A stretch of 62,015 nucleotides of DNA from Firmicutes bacterium AM41-11 (GCA_003480165.1 QUIQ01000009.1:1-62015); one strand, 5' to 3'; positions 26,414 to 35,476 are shown, counted from the first letter of the stretch. The notes: generated by a model not told the origin, from the sequence alone. Program-made: numbers and translations.

Positions 26414-27454
26414 TTGAAAGAAGTATCTTTAAAAAGAATATCTAGTTGTGTCCTTGTGGGAACGATGATTTTATCGGGATTTTCACAAGTTGTCTTAGCA
26501 GATGAAAATCGTATGTATACCGACCATCAAACGTACTATATCGGTCGTGTTGAATACAATTTAGATGGTTCTTTAGTGAACCAGGCAGAACATGTTTGTG
26601 ATTTTGTATTCCCAGAACCAGAACAACCGGAAGTACCGGCTGAACCTGAACAACCAGAACAACCAGAACAACCGGATCAACCGGAACAGCCCGAACAACC
26701 ATCGAAGCCGGATGAAGAAAAACCCGATGATTCTCAAACGAAGGATGATAAAGAAGAGATAAAAGACAATACCACAGAACAAAAACCGGATTCACAAGTC
26801 CAAAATCCAGTGACTCCTGCCCCAAGTACGTTTAACTATGTGGCCAATACCTGGTATCATCCAACGACATTAAATGCCTTAGGGTATACGGGAGAAGTGC
26901 ATAACGCCATTAAGTTAGACAATTTCTTGACCGGAAACTGGAGCAAGTTTGTCGTGAGTGGAAATCCATTCTCCATGCCTCAATGTACCTATTTTGCCTG
27001 GAGTCGTTTCTATCAGGTATATGGTTTTGATTCAGGGGCTCGTGGCAATGGAAAAACCAATGCGATGGAAATCGTTCGAGCCCATCCAGATCAATTCCAA
27101 TTGAGTAGTACCCCAGCTGGAGGTGCCGTATTCTCTTGTGAGTTAAATACTTTATATCCAGAATATGGTCATGTGGGTTTTGTGGAAGCATATGATGGAC
27201 AGAATGTTTGGCTTTCCGAAGGAAATTATCGTGTAGGAAATACCGATGGCAATATTTATATTCACAAGATGTCTTGGGATAGTTTCAAAGCGCAGTATCC
27301 GGATGTAGTCTTTGCGGTGCCAAAACAAGGAACCATCCAAACTTCGAAAGAAGCTTCGGTAACCATCGATAATAAGGATGCCATTGAACTTTACAATAAA
27401 ATGAATGGAAACGTTGTTGCGAAGAAAAACATTCTTCGTGATTATCAAAAATAA
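26414..27454 (+). CDS. Secreted CHAP-domain peptidoglycan hydrolase
   Basis: Exported cell-wall amidase/endopeptidase candidate. A signal peptide (basic KEVSLKRIS, hydrophobic SCVLVGTMILSGFSQVVLA, cut before DEN) precedes a low-complexity linker of repeated EQP units (about 65-95) and a Lys/Asp-rich stretch. The C-terminal CHAP domain (about 150-330) has the catalytic cysteine in MPQCTYFAWSRFYQV and histidine in YGHVGFVEAYDG, with NVWLSEGNY after it. I prefer the TTG at 26414, six nt behind AGAAGGA, over the ATG at 26390, which has no ribosome site and would add eight residues. No LPXTG anchor. Confidence 0.88.
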   Translation: MKEVSLKRISSCVLVGTMILSGFSQVVLADENRMYTDHQTYYIGRVEYNLDGSLVNQAEHVCDFVFPEPEQPEVPAEPEQPEQPEQPDQPEQPEQPSKPDEEKPDDSQTKDDKEEIKDNTTEQKPDSQVQNPVTPAPSTFNYVANTWYHPTTLNALGYTGEVHNAIKLDNFLTGNWSKFVVSGNPFSMPQCTYFAWSRFYQVYGFDSGARGNGKTNAMEIVRAHPDQFQLSSTPAGGAVFSCELNTLYPEYGHVGFVEAYDGQNVWLSEGNYRVGNTDGNIYIHKMSWDSFKAQYPDVVFAVPKQGTIQTSKEASVTIDNKDAIELYNKMNGNVVAKKNILRDYQK

Positions 27455-27484
27455 AGGGAAAGAGAAATTTCTCTTTCCTTTTTT
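27455..27484 (+). terminator. Terminator of CHAP gene
   Basis: GGAAAGAGAAA / TTTCTCTTTCC near-perfect stem followed by TTTTTT. Confidence 0.8.
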
Positions 27485-27498
27485 ACGGGAGGATTAAA

Positions 27499-27876
27499 AT
27501 GAATCGAGATCAAAAAGCAATTCGTTATAAACAAAGTGGGTGCAACTGCTGTCAAGCTGTATTATGTGCCTTTGCCGACCAGTTGGATATAGATGAAACC
27601 ATCCTAAAACAATTGGGTGCTGCCTTTGGAATGGGCATGGGAGGCATGGAAGGCAACTGTGGAGCTTTGATTGCCGCACAAATGATTCTAGGTATGAAAG
27701 AATACCAAGGCTATCCCATCAATGCCCAGTCACGGGAAATTCTAGAAGCCTTTAAGGATGCTTGTGGGGCAATTACCTGCAAAGATTTAAAAGGTTTGGA
27801 AACCGGAGAGATGCTTTGTAGCTGTAACGATTGTATCCGCCAAGCCGTAGCCTTAGTAGATGGGCAAGATGACTAG
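27499..27876 (+). CDS. C_GCAxxG_C_C family protein (putative redox protein)
   Basis: A 125-residue cysteine-rich protein of the C_GCAxxG_C_C family: SGCNCCQAVLCAF near the N-terminus, GGMEGNCGALIAAQMILGM in the middle (NCGALIA corresponds to the GCAxxG signature), and CGAITCKDL with LCSCNDCIRQA at the end. The conserved cysteines suggest an Fe-S or other metal/redox site; members often neighbour oxidoreductases or permeases, but no function is established. ATG follows GGGAGG. Convergent with the cupin gene; their ends nearly meet at the hairpin 27871-27894. Confidence 0.85.
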   Translation: MNRDQKAIRYKQSGCNCCQAVLCAFADQLDIDETILKQLGAAFGMGMGGMEGNCGALIAAQMILGMKEYQGYPINAQSREILEAFKDACGAITCKDLKGLETGEMLCSCNDCIRQAVALVDGQDD

Positions 27877-27894
27877 TTAATCTAGTCTTTTTTT
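27871..27894. terminator. Terminator shared by convergent genes
   Basis: GACTAG TTAAT CTAGTC hairpin and T7, containing the stop codon of the plus-strand gene. Confidence 0.8.
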
Positions 27895-28510
27895 ATGCCT
27901 GGAGTTTTAGCATTAATAGCTGTAAAGGATCCTTTGTTTCTAGCGTAAAACTTGTTCCATGTTGGATACAAAAGCTCTGCAAGTCTGAAATCTTTAGCGT
28001 TGTAGTTTGATCTGTGATACTTCCTTGTCCAGCTAAATCTAAAAGATAAAGGTCTTGATTTGAATCGAAAGTTAAAGACTTTCCGGCTTCAAGGGTATAG
28101 AAGTGGATTTCCAACTTTGGACTTTCAGTAAGTTTGGTGTTTTCCTTTAATAGAGAAGGTAGTGAAAAAACTTTACCGATTGGAAGTTTTGGACTTATAA
28201 AATTAGATTTTGGCAGTTCGATTTCTAAATAGACAACACCCGTCTTTGTTTCCATGCCTACAGGAATTTCACAAGGCGTAAGGATAGAATCACCGGTTTT
28301 TAGGAGCTGTTGGCAAATTGTTACACTTCCCTCTAAAACATAGATAAACTTGTGATACGGGAAGATTTCGGCACTGATATCGGTATTTTCAGCCAAAGAA
28401 AAATAGAAGATGGCATTCTCTCCCTGGTTAACCGATTTAGAAATGGTGCAACCTTCAACGGGTGGATGTTTTTTTGCGATAGAAAAGACTTGTCCAAATA
28501 ATTCGTTCAT
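27893..28510 (-). CDS. Cupin-domain protein (bicupin)
   Basis: A 205-residue protein with two cupin-like halves. The first half shows NAIFYFSLAENTDISAEIFP, YHKFIYVLEGSVTI and the second cupin motif GDSILTPCEIPVGMET; the second half (LEIHFYTLEAGKSLTF, DLYLLDLAGQGSIT) repeats the barrel in a degenerate form. Metal-binding histidines are sparse (one in PYHKFIY), so it may bind a ligand rather than act as an enzyme. The start follows AAGGAGAC. Divergent from xpt, with a 150-nt intergenic region. Confidence 0.75.
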   Translation of the reverse strand: MNELFGQVFSIAKKHPPVEGCTISKSVNQGENAIFYFSLAENTDISAEIFPYHKFIYVLEGSVTICQQLLKTGDSILTPCEIPVGMETKTGVVYLEIELPKSNFISPKLPIGKVFSLPSLLKENTKLTESPKLEIHFYTLEAGKSLTFDSNQDLYLLDLAGQGSITDQTTTLKISDLQSFCIQHGTSFTLETKDPLQLLMLKLQA

Positions 28511-28614
28511 AATAGAGTCTCCTTTGTCGATGGCATTATAGCATTTTCCCCTCTATTTAAAAGGTATATGCCTCGCTAGAATAAGGCTTTCCAAAGAAAA
28601 GTCAGAAATCAGGA

Positions 28615-28642
28615 TTGTGATTTTTAAGAAAATTGATAAGAT
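28615..28642 (+). promoter_or_regulatory. Candidate xpt promoter
   Basis: TTGTGA (28615-28620), 16-nt spacer, TAAGAT (28637-28642). I searched this leader for the purine riboswitch core that often precedes xpt and did not find it. Confidence 0.45.
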
Positions 28643-28668
28643 AATAACTATAAAAAGTGGAGGGCGTT

Positions 28669-29241
28669 ATGCGATTATTAGAAGAACGGATTTTGGAACA
28701 AGGACAAGTTCGTCCTGGAAATGTATTAAAAGTGGATTGTTTTTTGAATCATCAAATTGATGTTGAATTATTGGATGAAATTGGAAAAGAGTTTTATCGT
28801 TTATTTCAAGATCAACCAATCAACAAAATTGTAACCATTGAAGCCAGTGGTATTGCGATTGCGTGTATGGCAGCACAACATTTTCATGTACCAGTAGTTT
28901 TTGCCAAGAAGGCCAAAAGCTTAAATATTGATGGAGATGTATATACATCCAATGTCCATTCTTTTACGTATGGCAAAGATTATACAATTACTTTGGCAAA
29001 GAAGTTTTTGTCCGAAGAAGACCATGTCTTACTGATTGATGATTTCTTAGCTAACGGTAAAGCTTTACATGGCTTGATAGATGTTTGTCGCCAAGCCAGA
29101 GCTACCGTAGAAGGCATTGGCATTTGTATTGAAAAAGGTTTCCAAGGTGGTGGAGATGCCTTAAGAGAGGCTGGCTACCATTTGGAAAGTCTGGCGATTA
29201 TTGATCGCATGTTTGAAAATTCCATCGAGTTTCGAAAATAG
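28669..29241 (+). CDS. xpt: Xanthine phosphoribosyltransferase
   Basis: Purine salvage enzyme making XMP from xanthine and PRPP, 190 residues. It begins [31 protein letters not shown], typical of Xpt, and has the PRPP loop [18 protein letters not shown] and a C-terminal [19 protein letters not shown] 28669 follows GGAGGG; an upstream in-frame GTG overlaps that site and is rejected. Monocistronic with terminator at 29250. No xanthine permease (pbuX) follows, unlike the Bacillus arrangement. Confidence 0.95.
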   Translation: MRLLEERILEQGQVRPGNVLKVDCFLNHQIDVELLDEIGKEFYRLFQDQPINKIVTIEASGIAIACMAAQHFHVPVVFAKKAKSLNIDGDVYTSNVHSFTYGKDYTITLAKKFLSEEDHVLLIDDFLANGKALHGLIDVCRQARATVEGIGICIEKGFQGGGDALREAGYHLESLAIIDRMFENSIEFRK

Positions 29242-29249
29242 ATGAAATG

Positions 29250-29274
29250 GAGCCTGGTCGCAGGCTCTTTTTTT
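29250..29274 (+). terminator. Terminator of xpt
   Basis: GAGCCTG GTCG CAGGCTC hairpin plus T7. Confidence 0.9.
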
Positions 29275-29354
29275 AGCTGGGAAACTATGGTATAAAAGTA
29301 CTGACCTTATAAAAAATAGAAAAACAGGCCAATAATAAAGGCCAGAGGTATCCT

Positions 29355-30743
29355 ATGTTGACATATGATTTATCGAAAATAAAAGGTCCTTTATATGAAG
29401 GAATCTATACATACATCAAAGAAGATATCCAAAAGAGTCGCTTAAAAGCAGATGAAAAGATGCCCTCCAAACGGGCCTTGGCAAAGAATCTAGGTGTTAG
29501 TATCATCACTATTGAAAACGCCTATGATCAATTGATTGGCGAAGGGTATTTATATACCCTGCCAAGAAAAGGGTACTATGTTTCCCGAATTGAAAATCTA
29601 TCAAAGTTTCAAGCCACTTCCACGCTTTCTTTAGATATTCATTATCCCAAACCCTCAAAGGCAACCATCAATTTATCCAACAATCACATTGATTCCGATG
29701 ATTTTCCTTTTTCGGTATGGGCTAGATTGATGCGTGAGACGATTTCAACCAAAGAAAATGCCCTGATTAAAAATTCTACCTGTGGTGGGGTGTATGAATT
29801 GCGCCAAGCCATTGCCAGCCATCTGGCTTCCTTTCGGGGCATGAATGTGGATCCCGACCAGATTGTGATTGGGGCAGGTACCGAATATTTATATGGGGTT
29901 TTGATTCAGTTGCTGGGGGCAGAAAAAACGGTCTGTCTGGAAAATCCAGGCTATAAAAAAATCGCCCAGATCTATCAAAGTCATCATGTGAATTGTACAT
30001 ACGCCAATCTAGATGCCTCCGGGATTTCCATGGAAGAAATTCGAGTTTCGGGTGCAGAAGTCGTACATATCAGTCCGACCCATCATTTTCCTACGGGTAT
30101 TACGATGCCTATTAAACGGCGCTATGAGCTATTGTCGTGGGCCAATGAGAAAGAAAAGCGAATGATTATTGAAGATGATTACGATAGTGAATTTCGTTTA
30201 AATGGAAAACCGATTCCGCCCCTTCAAACCATTGATACGTCGGGTAAAGTGATTTATGTGAATACGTTCTCTAAATCTTTAGCGCCAACCATTCGTATCA
30301 GCTATATGGTTTTGCCACGCAATTTAGCCAATCTTTACTATGAAAAGCTGGCCTTTTATACATGTACGGTATCGACATTTGAACAATATACCCTGGCTTC
30401 TTTTATTGAAGAAGGGTACTTTGAAAAGCACATTAACCGTATGCGTCTAGCGTATGGAAGGCGCAGAAAACAGATGATAGAATGCATGAAACGCCATTTA
30501 GATTCGAAAGAATACGATTTGATAGAAAATGATTCGGGTCTGCATTTTATTTTATGTATTCACAGTAAAAAATCCGATGATGCCTTTGTACAAGAATTAG
30601 AAGAACGCGGCATTCATTTATCGGCCATTAAAGATTATTTTTTTGATGAAAGAAAAGATACCCATCAATTTCTCTTAAACTATGCCAGTGTGCATCCTGA
30701 ACAAATGGATGAAATCTTTCAAATTATGCATGAGGTGATATAA
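29355..30743 (+). CDS. MocR/PdxR-type GntR regulator with aminotransferase domain
   Basis: A 462-residue chimeric regulator: N-terminal GntR winged helix (about 10-80: GIYTYIKEDIQKSRL, MPSKRALAKNLGVSIITIENAYDQL, GYYVSRIE) joined to a fold-type I PLP domain (about 100-462: SNNHIDSDDFPF, IEDDYDSEFRL, and the PLP-binding lysine in NTFSKSLAPTIRISYM). Family members such as PdxR and GabR respond to PLP or amino acids. Its stop directly abuts the next start (TAA then ATG), so the SGNH-fold protein is cotranscribed. A pdxST target is not in the window, so the regulated pathway is unknown. Confidence 0.92.
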   Translation: MLTYDLSKIKGPLYEGIYTYIKEDIQKSRLKADEKMPSKRALAKNLGVSIITIENAYDQLIGEGYLYTLPRKGYYVSRIENLSKFQATSTLSLDIHYPKPSKATINLSNNHIDSDDFPFSVWARLMRETISTKENALIKNSTCGGVYELRQAIASHLASFRGMNVDPDQIVIGAGTEYLYGVLIQLLGAEKTVCLENPGYKKIAQIYQSHHVNCTYANLDASGISMEEIRVSGAEVVHISPTHHFPTGITMPIKRRYELLSWANEKEKRMIIEDDYDSEFRLNGKPIPPLQTIDTSGKVIYVNTFSKSLAPTIRISYMVLPRNLANLYYEKLAFYTCTVSTFEQYTLASFIEEGYFEKHINRMRLAYGRRRKQMIECMKRHLDSKEYDLIENDSGLHFILCIHSKKSDDAFVQELEERGIHLSAIKDYFFDERKDTHQFLLNYASVHPEQMDEIFQIMHEVI

Positions 30744-31319
30744 ATGCGAATTTTATTATTAGGAAATAGTTATACAGCTGCTTTACATTTGCCAGAAAAA
30801 CTGGCAGAAGCTTTATCGGCAGAAGTTGTTGCCCATACCCGTGGTGGGGCAAGACTGGCTGAACAATTGAATGAAAAGACCAAACTTGGGTCGAGAACCC
30901 AGAAGGCTTTAAAAGAAGAAAAGTGGGATTATGTCATCCTGCAAGAAATGAGTAAAGGACCGGTCATTTATCCAGAACGATATTTAGAAAGTGTGGCCAA
31001 ATTATCCAAACAGATCAAAGAAAATGGGGCCGTACCGGTAATCTATTGTACCTGGGCGTATCAAAAAGACAGCCCCGTTATGGAAAAAGAACCCTTTTCT
31101 TATGAAGAGATGTATCAGAAACTAGAAGCTATGTGTCATCAGGCAGCCCAAGAAAATGGGGCCTTGTTGGCGGATGTAGGAACGGTTTTCTTTCAGGCTA
31201 AAGAAAATCTCTATGCCCAAGATGGCAGTCATCCCAATGCCTTAGGGGTAGAAAAGATCGTAGAAGTATTAGCCCAGACTATACGACAAGATGGGATTAA
31301 AAATGTAAATTCAAAGTAA
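30744..31319 (+). CDS. SGNH-hydrolase-like protein (DUF4886 type)
   Basis: A 191-residue protein with an SGNH-like layout: block I is MRILLLGNSYTAALHLP, with GNS in place of the GDS seen in many lipases, KWDYVILQEMSKGP resembles the central block, and the C-terminal block DGSHPNALGVEKI supplies the Asp and His of the triad. It probably hydrolyses an ester or acetyl group in the cytosol, as no signal peptide is present. It starts directly after the MocR regulator stop without a gap. Confidence 0.75.
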   Translation: MRILLLGNSYTAALHLPEKLAEALSAEVVAHTRGGARLAEQLNEKTKLGSRTQKALKEEKWDYVILQEMSKGPVIYPERYLESVAKLSKQIKENGAVPVIYCTWAYQKDSPVMEKEPFSYEEMYQKLEAMCHQAAQENGALLADVGTVFFQAKENLYAQDGSHPNALGVEKIVEVLAQTIRQDGIKNVNSK

Positions 31320-31361
31320 AAAGGGGTATAATGAAACCAATTTATAGGAGAGTTACTCTGT

Positions 31362-32822
31362 ATGACAAAAAATATTTATGATCAAAGAAATATCAGCATG
31401 GTCATGGACTTATATGAATTGACGATGGCTAATGGATATTTGTCGGAAAAAGACAATGATCACTATGTGACCTTTGATGTCTTTTATCGCAAGAATCCAG
31501 ATGATGGAGGTTATGCGATTTTTGCGGGATTAGAACAAGTTATTGAATATATCGAAAATATGCATTTCGATCAAGATGACATAGACTACTTACGTTCTTT
31601 ATCTTTATTTAGTGAAGAATTTTTAGATTATTTAAAAACATATCGGTTTAAAGGGGATGTCTATGCCTTCCGCGAAGGAACGGTTATGTATCCCAATGAA
31701 CCAATTATTACGGTGCATGCGCCACTCATTGATGCCCAATTGGTAGAAACGGCTATTTTAGCCGAAGTCAATCACCAGTCTTTGATTGCGACCAAGGCAA
31801 GCCGTATTGTTCGCAGTGCCAGAGGTCGAGCTGTTTCAGATTTTGGTGCAAGACGTGCCCATAATATGGATGCCGCTGTCTATGGAGCCAGAGCGGCTTA
31901 TATTGGTGGTGCCGTTGGTACCGCAACAGTATTAGCCGGAAAGATGTTTGACATTCCATTAAGTGGAACCATGGCCCATAGCTGGATCATGTATCAAAAA
32001 GATGAATATACTGCGTTTAAAAAGTTTGCGGAAACCTATCCCGATAATGCCGTATTATTAATTGATACCTATGATGTCTTAAAATCTGGAGTTCCCAATG
32101 CGATTCGCGTAGCCAAAGAAGTCTTAGAGCCTATGGGAAAACGCTTGAAAGGTGTACGTTTGGATTCAGGAGACTTAGCGTATTTATCACGCAAAGTTCG
32201 GAAGATGTTAGATGAAGCCGATTGTAAAGACTGTATCATTGTCGCATCCAACAGTTTGGATGAATATACCATTACTTCGATTTTAGACCAAGGTGGGCAA
32301 ATTGACAGCTTTGGCGTTGGAGAACGTTTGATCACCTCTAAGAGTGATCCGGTATTTGGTGCTGTATATAAGATCGTTGAAGTGGAAAAAGATGGCGAAA
32401 AAGTCCCAAAGATCAAGATTTCCGAAACCGTAGAAAAGATTACCAATCCTGGTCGAAAGAATGTGTATCGAATCTATGACGAAGAAGGTCGGGCGATTTC
32501 CGATTTATTGACCAAAGAAGATGAAGTGGTGGATACTTCAAAACCATATCGTTATGTGGATTCAAAGAAACCATGGAAGAATATGTGTTATGAAAACTTC
32601 ACTATCAAACCTTTGCAGCAACAGGTGATCAAAGATGGAAAACGTGTCATGGAAACGGAATCTCTAGATACCTTGCGTGACTATGTGAAACAACAATTGG
32701 AGCAGGAAATCTGGGAATCAGAATTGCGTTTTGACAATCCGCATGTTCACTACCTGGATATGTCGCCAGAATATTATGAAATGAAGATGGATCTTCTCTA
32801 TAAATCCCAAAAAAATGATTAA
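31362..32822 (+). CDS. pncB: Nicotinate phosphoribosyltransferase
   Basis: NAD salvage: nicotinate plus PRPP (with ATP) to nicotinate mononucleotide. The 486 residues show the family features MDLYELTMANGYL near the N-terminus, DFGARRAHNMDAAVYGARAA with the catalytic region, GTMAHSWIM with the phosphohistidine, GVRLDSGDLAYLSRKVRKM and GVGERLITSKSDPVFGAVYK. ATG follows AGGAGAG. TATAAT at 31327-31332 is a likely -10. It is the only NAD-synthesis gene seen here, while nudC at 9558 works in NAD(H) turnover. Confidence 0.95.
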   Translation: MTKNIYDQRNISMVMDLYELTMANGYLSEKDNDHYVTFDVFYRKNPDDGGYAIFAGLEQVIEYIENMHFDQDDIDYLRSLSLFSEEFLDYLKTYRFKGDVYAFREGTVMYPNEPIITVHAPLIDAQLVETAILAEVNHQSLIATKASRIVRSARGRAVSDFGARRAHNMDAAVYGARAAYIGGAVGTATVLAGKMFDIPLSGTMAHSWIMYQKDEYTAFKKFAETYPDNAVLLIDTYDVLKSGVPNAIRVAKEVLEPMGKRLKGVRLDSGDLAYLSRKVRKMLDEADCKDCIIVASNSLDEYTITSILDQGGQIDSFGVGERLITSKSDPVFGAVYKIVEVEKDGEKVPKIKISETVEKITNPGRKNVYRIYDEEGRAISDLLTKEDEVVDTSKPYRYVDSKKPWKNMCYENFTIKPLQQQVIKDGKRVMETESLDTLRDYVKQQLEQEIWESELRFDNPHVHYLDMSPEYYEMKMDLLYKSQKND

Positions 32823-32828
32823 AAAAAA

Positions 32829-32866
32829 GAGCAGCTCAAGGCTAAAAGCCGGAAAGCTGCTTTTCT
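32829..32866. terminator. Bidirectional terminator between pncB and the GTPase-nuclease gene
   Basis: AAAGAGCAGCT / AGCTGCTTTTCTTT stem with inner GGCT/AGCC. It overlaps the stop codon of the minus-strand gene. Confidence 0.75.
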
Positions 32867-35358
32867 TTATATAGTTTTAGGGCAGATTCATTGACCGATA
32901 ATACAGCGTTTTCTAATTCTCTGGCACTCATTCTCTGACAGCCCTGGGCTAAAATGGAGTTTTGAATCAAGCCATCACTGCTGGCTACGACAAGTTGATA
33001 GTCGGCTTTTAAATGCGGAACCAGGGTTTCAATATAGCTGTCTGCCGTTTGATTGTACTTGGTATAAACAATTTCAACACCACCGCGTTTATAATTTCTT
33101 GTTTCGCTGTCTTTAACTCGATAGGCATCAAAGACCAGGATCACCCGACAGCCACGATATCCCTGGTAGTTGGAAATCCAGTCGATCAACTGGTCTCTGG
33201 CACTGCTGAAATCTTGTTTATCCAGGGTGCGGAAGATATCCCAACCAAAGATCTGGTTATAGCCATCAATGAGGATACAGACCGGCTTGGTTGGCTGCAC
33301 GGAATGGGTTTTGGATGTATCGACTTTTTTCTTTTTTGGTTTGACCTGCTTTTTGGGATTACGGTTTTTTCCGCTTTGGTTTTCAAAGGCCCGTTTGGCT
33401 TCTTCATCGCTGATGGTGTATTTCACGGAACGATAGGAAGTATCTGAGGCTTGTTTGGGTTGAATATGCATATAGTCTTCGACTTGATCCCAAGGCACAT
33501 AGTATCCCGAACCGTGGGTACAGAAGACTGAACCTGTGGGATTAAACCGATCGTTATCGGGATCATATTGTCTTTGGGCAATGATTTCTTCGGCATTGTG
33601 ACACAAATCGTATCCATCCAGCTGGCAATGAAACTTTCCTAATCCTTTTGTGTAGGCAATGACTTCTTGTTGGTAGTTATTTAATAAGGCAACAGGTCCT
33701 CTACCTTGAATCAGGGTTGTATCGTTTTGGCTGGCTTCAATTTTCACGGTGGCATGTTTGGTTTCTAAATCGTATAAGGCCCGTGAAAGAGAGGCATTGG
33801 GAACGCTTAGGGTAAATTGATAATAGGGTTCAAGTAAAATGGATTGGGCTTTACGCAACCCCTGTCGTACCGCCCGATATGTAGCTTGGCGGAAATCTCC
33901 TCCCATAGTGTGTTTTAAATGGGCTTTTCCTGCTACGACCGATATTTTGATGTCGGTAATTGGGCTTCGGGTTAAGACGCCTTTGTGTTCCTTTTCTTCT
34001 AAGTGCGTTAAAATCAATCGCTGCCAGTTGATTGCTAATTCGTTGCTGGAAAGATTGCTTTCAAACTGCATGCCGCTGTTTCTTGGCAAGGGTTCCAGTT
34101 TTACATGGACTTCGGCATAGTGACGTAAGGGTTCAAAGTGACCAACGCCAATGACTGGTTCGGTGATGGTTTCTTTATAGACAACTTTTCCGGAACTAAA
34201 GCCAACTTGAATGCCACTTCTTTGATAGATCAACTTGCTGAGAATTTCCATTTGAATGCTTCCCATTAAGCGTAAGGAAATCGTTTTGGTCGCTTCGTTG
34301 TACTGGATATACAAAGAGGGATCTTCTTGAGCCAGCTGGTCACAGACTTGTTTCATCTCTAAAGGATTTACCCCTTTGGGTAATATAAGCTCATAGCGCA
34401 TATAGGCATGCAGAAGCGGTGGTTTACTGTCGGCTTCAATACCGAGCCCTTGACCCACTTCAAAACTTTGCAGCCCTTTTAAAACACAAATGGTTCCTGC
34501 TTCAACTGCTTGGACTGCTTGGAAGGATTGGCCTTTATAGATACGAATCTGATCGACTTTTTCGGTCTCTGTGATTTTTTGTTTAGTGACAAGGCTTCCT
34601 CCGGTAATCTTTACATGGGTTAAACAATTTCCGTTCTCATCACTGGAAATCTTATAGACCTTTGCCCCGAATTCCTTGGGATATTCTTTGGATAGACTGT
34701 AATCAACAATCGCATCCATCAATTTGGTGATACCTTCTTGTTTCAGCGCAGAGCCAAAGAAACAAGGGAAGGCTTCTCGTCTAAAGACGGCTTCTTGTCG
34801 CAAGTCAAGGGGAATGTCACCTGTTTCAATATATGCATTTAAGATTTCTTCGTTGATTAAAGCCCATTGATCAAGGATGTCAGGCTTTTTCATATCTAAA
34901 CAATTGGGTGAACATTTCTTTTGTAGATCTTCTAAAAGTTCTGCTTCTGATTGAAAACTGATATCCATTTTATTGATGAATATAAGCGTTGGAACATGGT
35001 ATTGTTCTAAGCATTTCCAAATTGTTTCGGTATGGCTTTGTACGCCATCTTGTCCATTAATAAGTAGGATTGCTAAATCCAAGACTTGCAGGGAACGCTC
35101 CATTTCACTGGAGAAATCCATGTGGCCAGGGGTATCGATCACAAAAATCTCGGCATCATTCCAGGCAAAAGAAGCTTCTTTGGAAAAGATGGTGATTCCG
35201 CGAGCTCTTTCTTGTTGGTCAAAGTCCAATAAGGTATCTTTATGGTCTACGCGACCAAAATGCCGGATGGCTTTGGCTTGGTAGAGCATACTTTCAATAC
35301 ATGTGGTTTTGCCGGCATCTACATGGGCTAAAATGCCGACGGTAATTCTTTTTCTCAT
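32842..35358 (-). CDS. TetM-like ribosomal GTPase fused to Rae1/YacP-type NYN ribonuclease
   Basis: An 838-residue two-part protein. Residues 1 to about 650 are a complete translation GTPase of the ribosomal-protection (TetM/TetW, EF-G-like) family: G1 AHVDAGKTTCIESML, RARGITIFSK, G3 DTPGHMDF, G4 NKMD, then domains II-V. A Lys-rich linker (about 655-690) leads to a NYN/PIN-like domain (691-838) of the YacP/Rae1 family with its acidic residues intact: ILIDGYN (Asp698), LVFDAY (Asp744), TADSYIE (Asp773), ASSDGLI (Asp795). B. subtilis Rae1 cuts mRNA in the ribosomal A site, the site that TetM-type GTPases enter. I infer a GTPase-delivered A-site mRNA endonuclease acting on stalled ribosomes. Tetracycline resistance is not shown. 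Confidence 0.9.
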   Translation of the reverse strand: MRKRITVGILAHVDAGKTTCIESMLYQAKAIRHFGRVDHKDTLLDFDQQERARGITIFSKEASFAWNDAEIFVIDTPGHMDFSSEMERSLQVLDLAILLINGQDGVQSHTETIWKCLEQYHVPTLIFINKMDISFQSEAELLEDLQKKCSPNCLDMKKPDILDQWALINEEILNAYIETGDIPLDLRQEAVFRREAFPCFFGSALKQEGITKLMDAIVDYSLSKEYPKEFGAKVYKISSDENGNCLTHVKITGGSLVTKQKITETEKVDQIRIYKGQSFQAVQAVEAGTICVLKGLQSFEVGQGLGIEADSKPPLLHAYMRYELILPKGVNPLEMKQVCDQLAQEDPSLYIQYNEATKTISLRLMGSIQMEILSKLIYQRSGIQVGFSSGKVVYKETITEPVIGVGHFEPLRHYAEVHVKLEPLPRNSGMQFESNLSSNELAINWQRLILTHLEEKEHKGVLTRSPITDIKISVVAGKAHLKHTMGGDFRQATYRAVRQGLRKAQSILLEPYYQFTLSVPNASLSRALYDLETKHATVKIEASQNDTTLIQGRGPVALLNNYQQEVIAYTKGLGKFHCQLDGYDLCHNAEEIIAQRQYDPDNDRFNPTGSVFCTHGSGYYVPWDQVEDYMHIQPKQASDTSYRSVKYTISDEEAKRAFENQSGKNRNPKKQVKPKKKKVDTSKTHSVQPTKPVCILIDGYNQIFGWDIFRTLDKQDFSSARDQLIDWISNYQGYRGCRVILVFDAYRVKDSETRNYKRGGVEIVYTKYNQTADSYIETLVPHLKADYQLVVASSDGLIQNSILAQGCQRMSARELENAVLSVNESALKLYKEKQLSGF

Positions 35359-35398
35359 AGGGAAACCTTACCATTTTCAAAGCGATTACGCAAAGCTT

Positions 35399-35451
35399 TT
35401 GACAAACGGAAAAGCTTGTTCTATGATGTAATAGTTCAAAAATTGAATAAT
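35399..35451 (+). promoter_or_regulatory. marR promoter and operator-like palindrome
   Basis: TTGACA (35399-35404), 17-nt spacer, TATGAT (35422-35427). A palindrome ATAGTTCAA-AAA-TTGAATAAT (35431-35451) covers the expected start of transcription, the usual place for MarR autorepression. Confidence 0.65.
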
Positions 35452-35476
35452 CTATTTTTTGAAGTAAAGGAGACAT

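Noticed and set aside
26630..26705. CRISPR-like or intergenic tandem repeat
   Set aside because: The repeated GAACAACC units are in frame and encode the EQP linker of the CHAP protein.
28511..28668. Purine riboswitch in the xpt leader
   Set aside because: The conserved three-way-junction core (TATA...CCGT-type loops) could not be found; only a weak promoter is visible.
32842..35358. Tetracycline-resistance gene
   Set aside because: The NYN fusion and lack of mobile-element context argue for a housekeeping ribosome-associated role; resistance cannot be claimed from homology.
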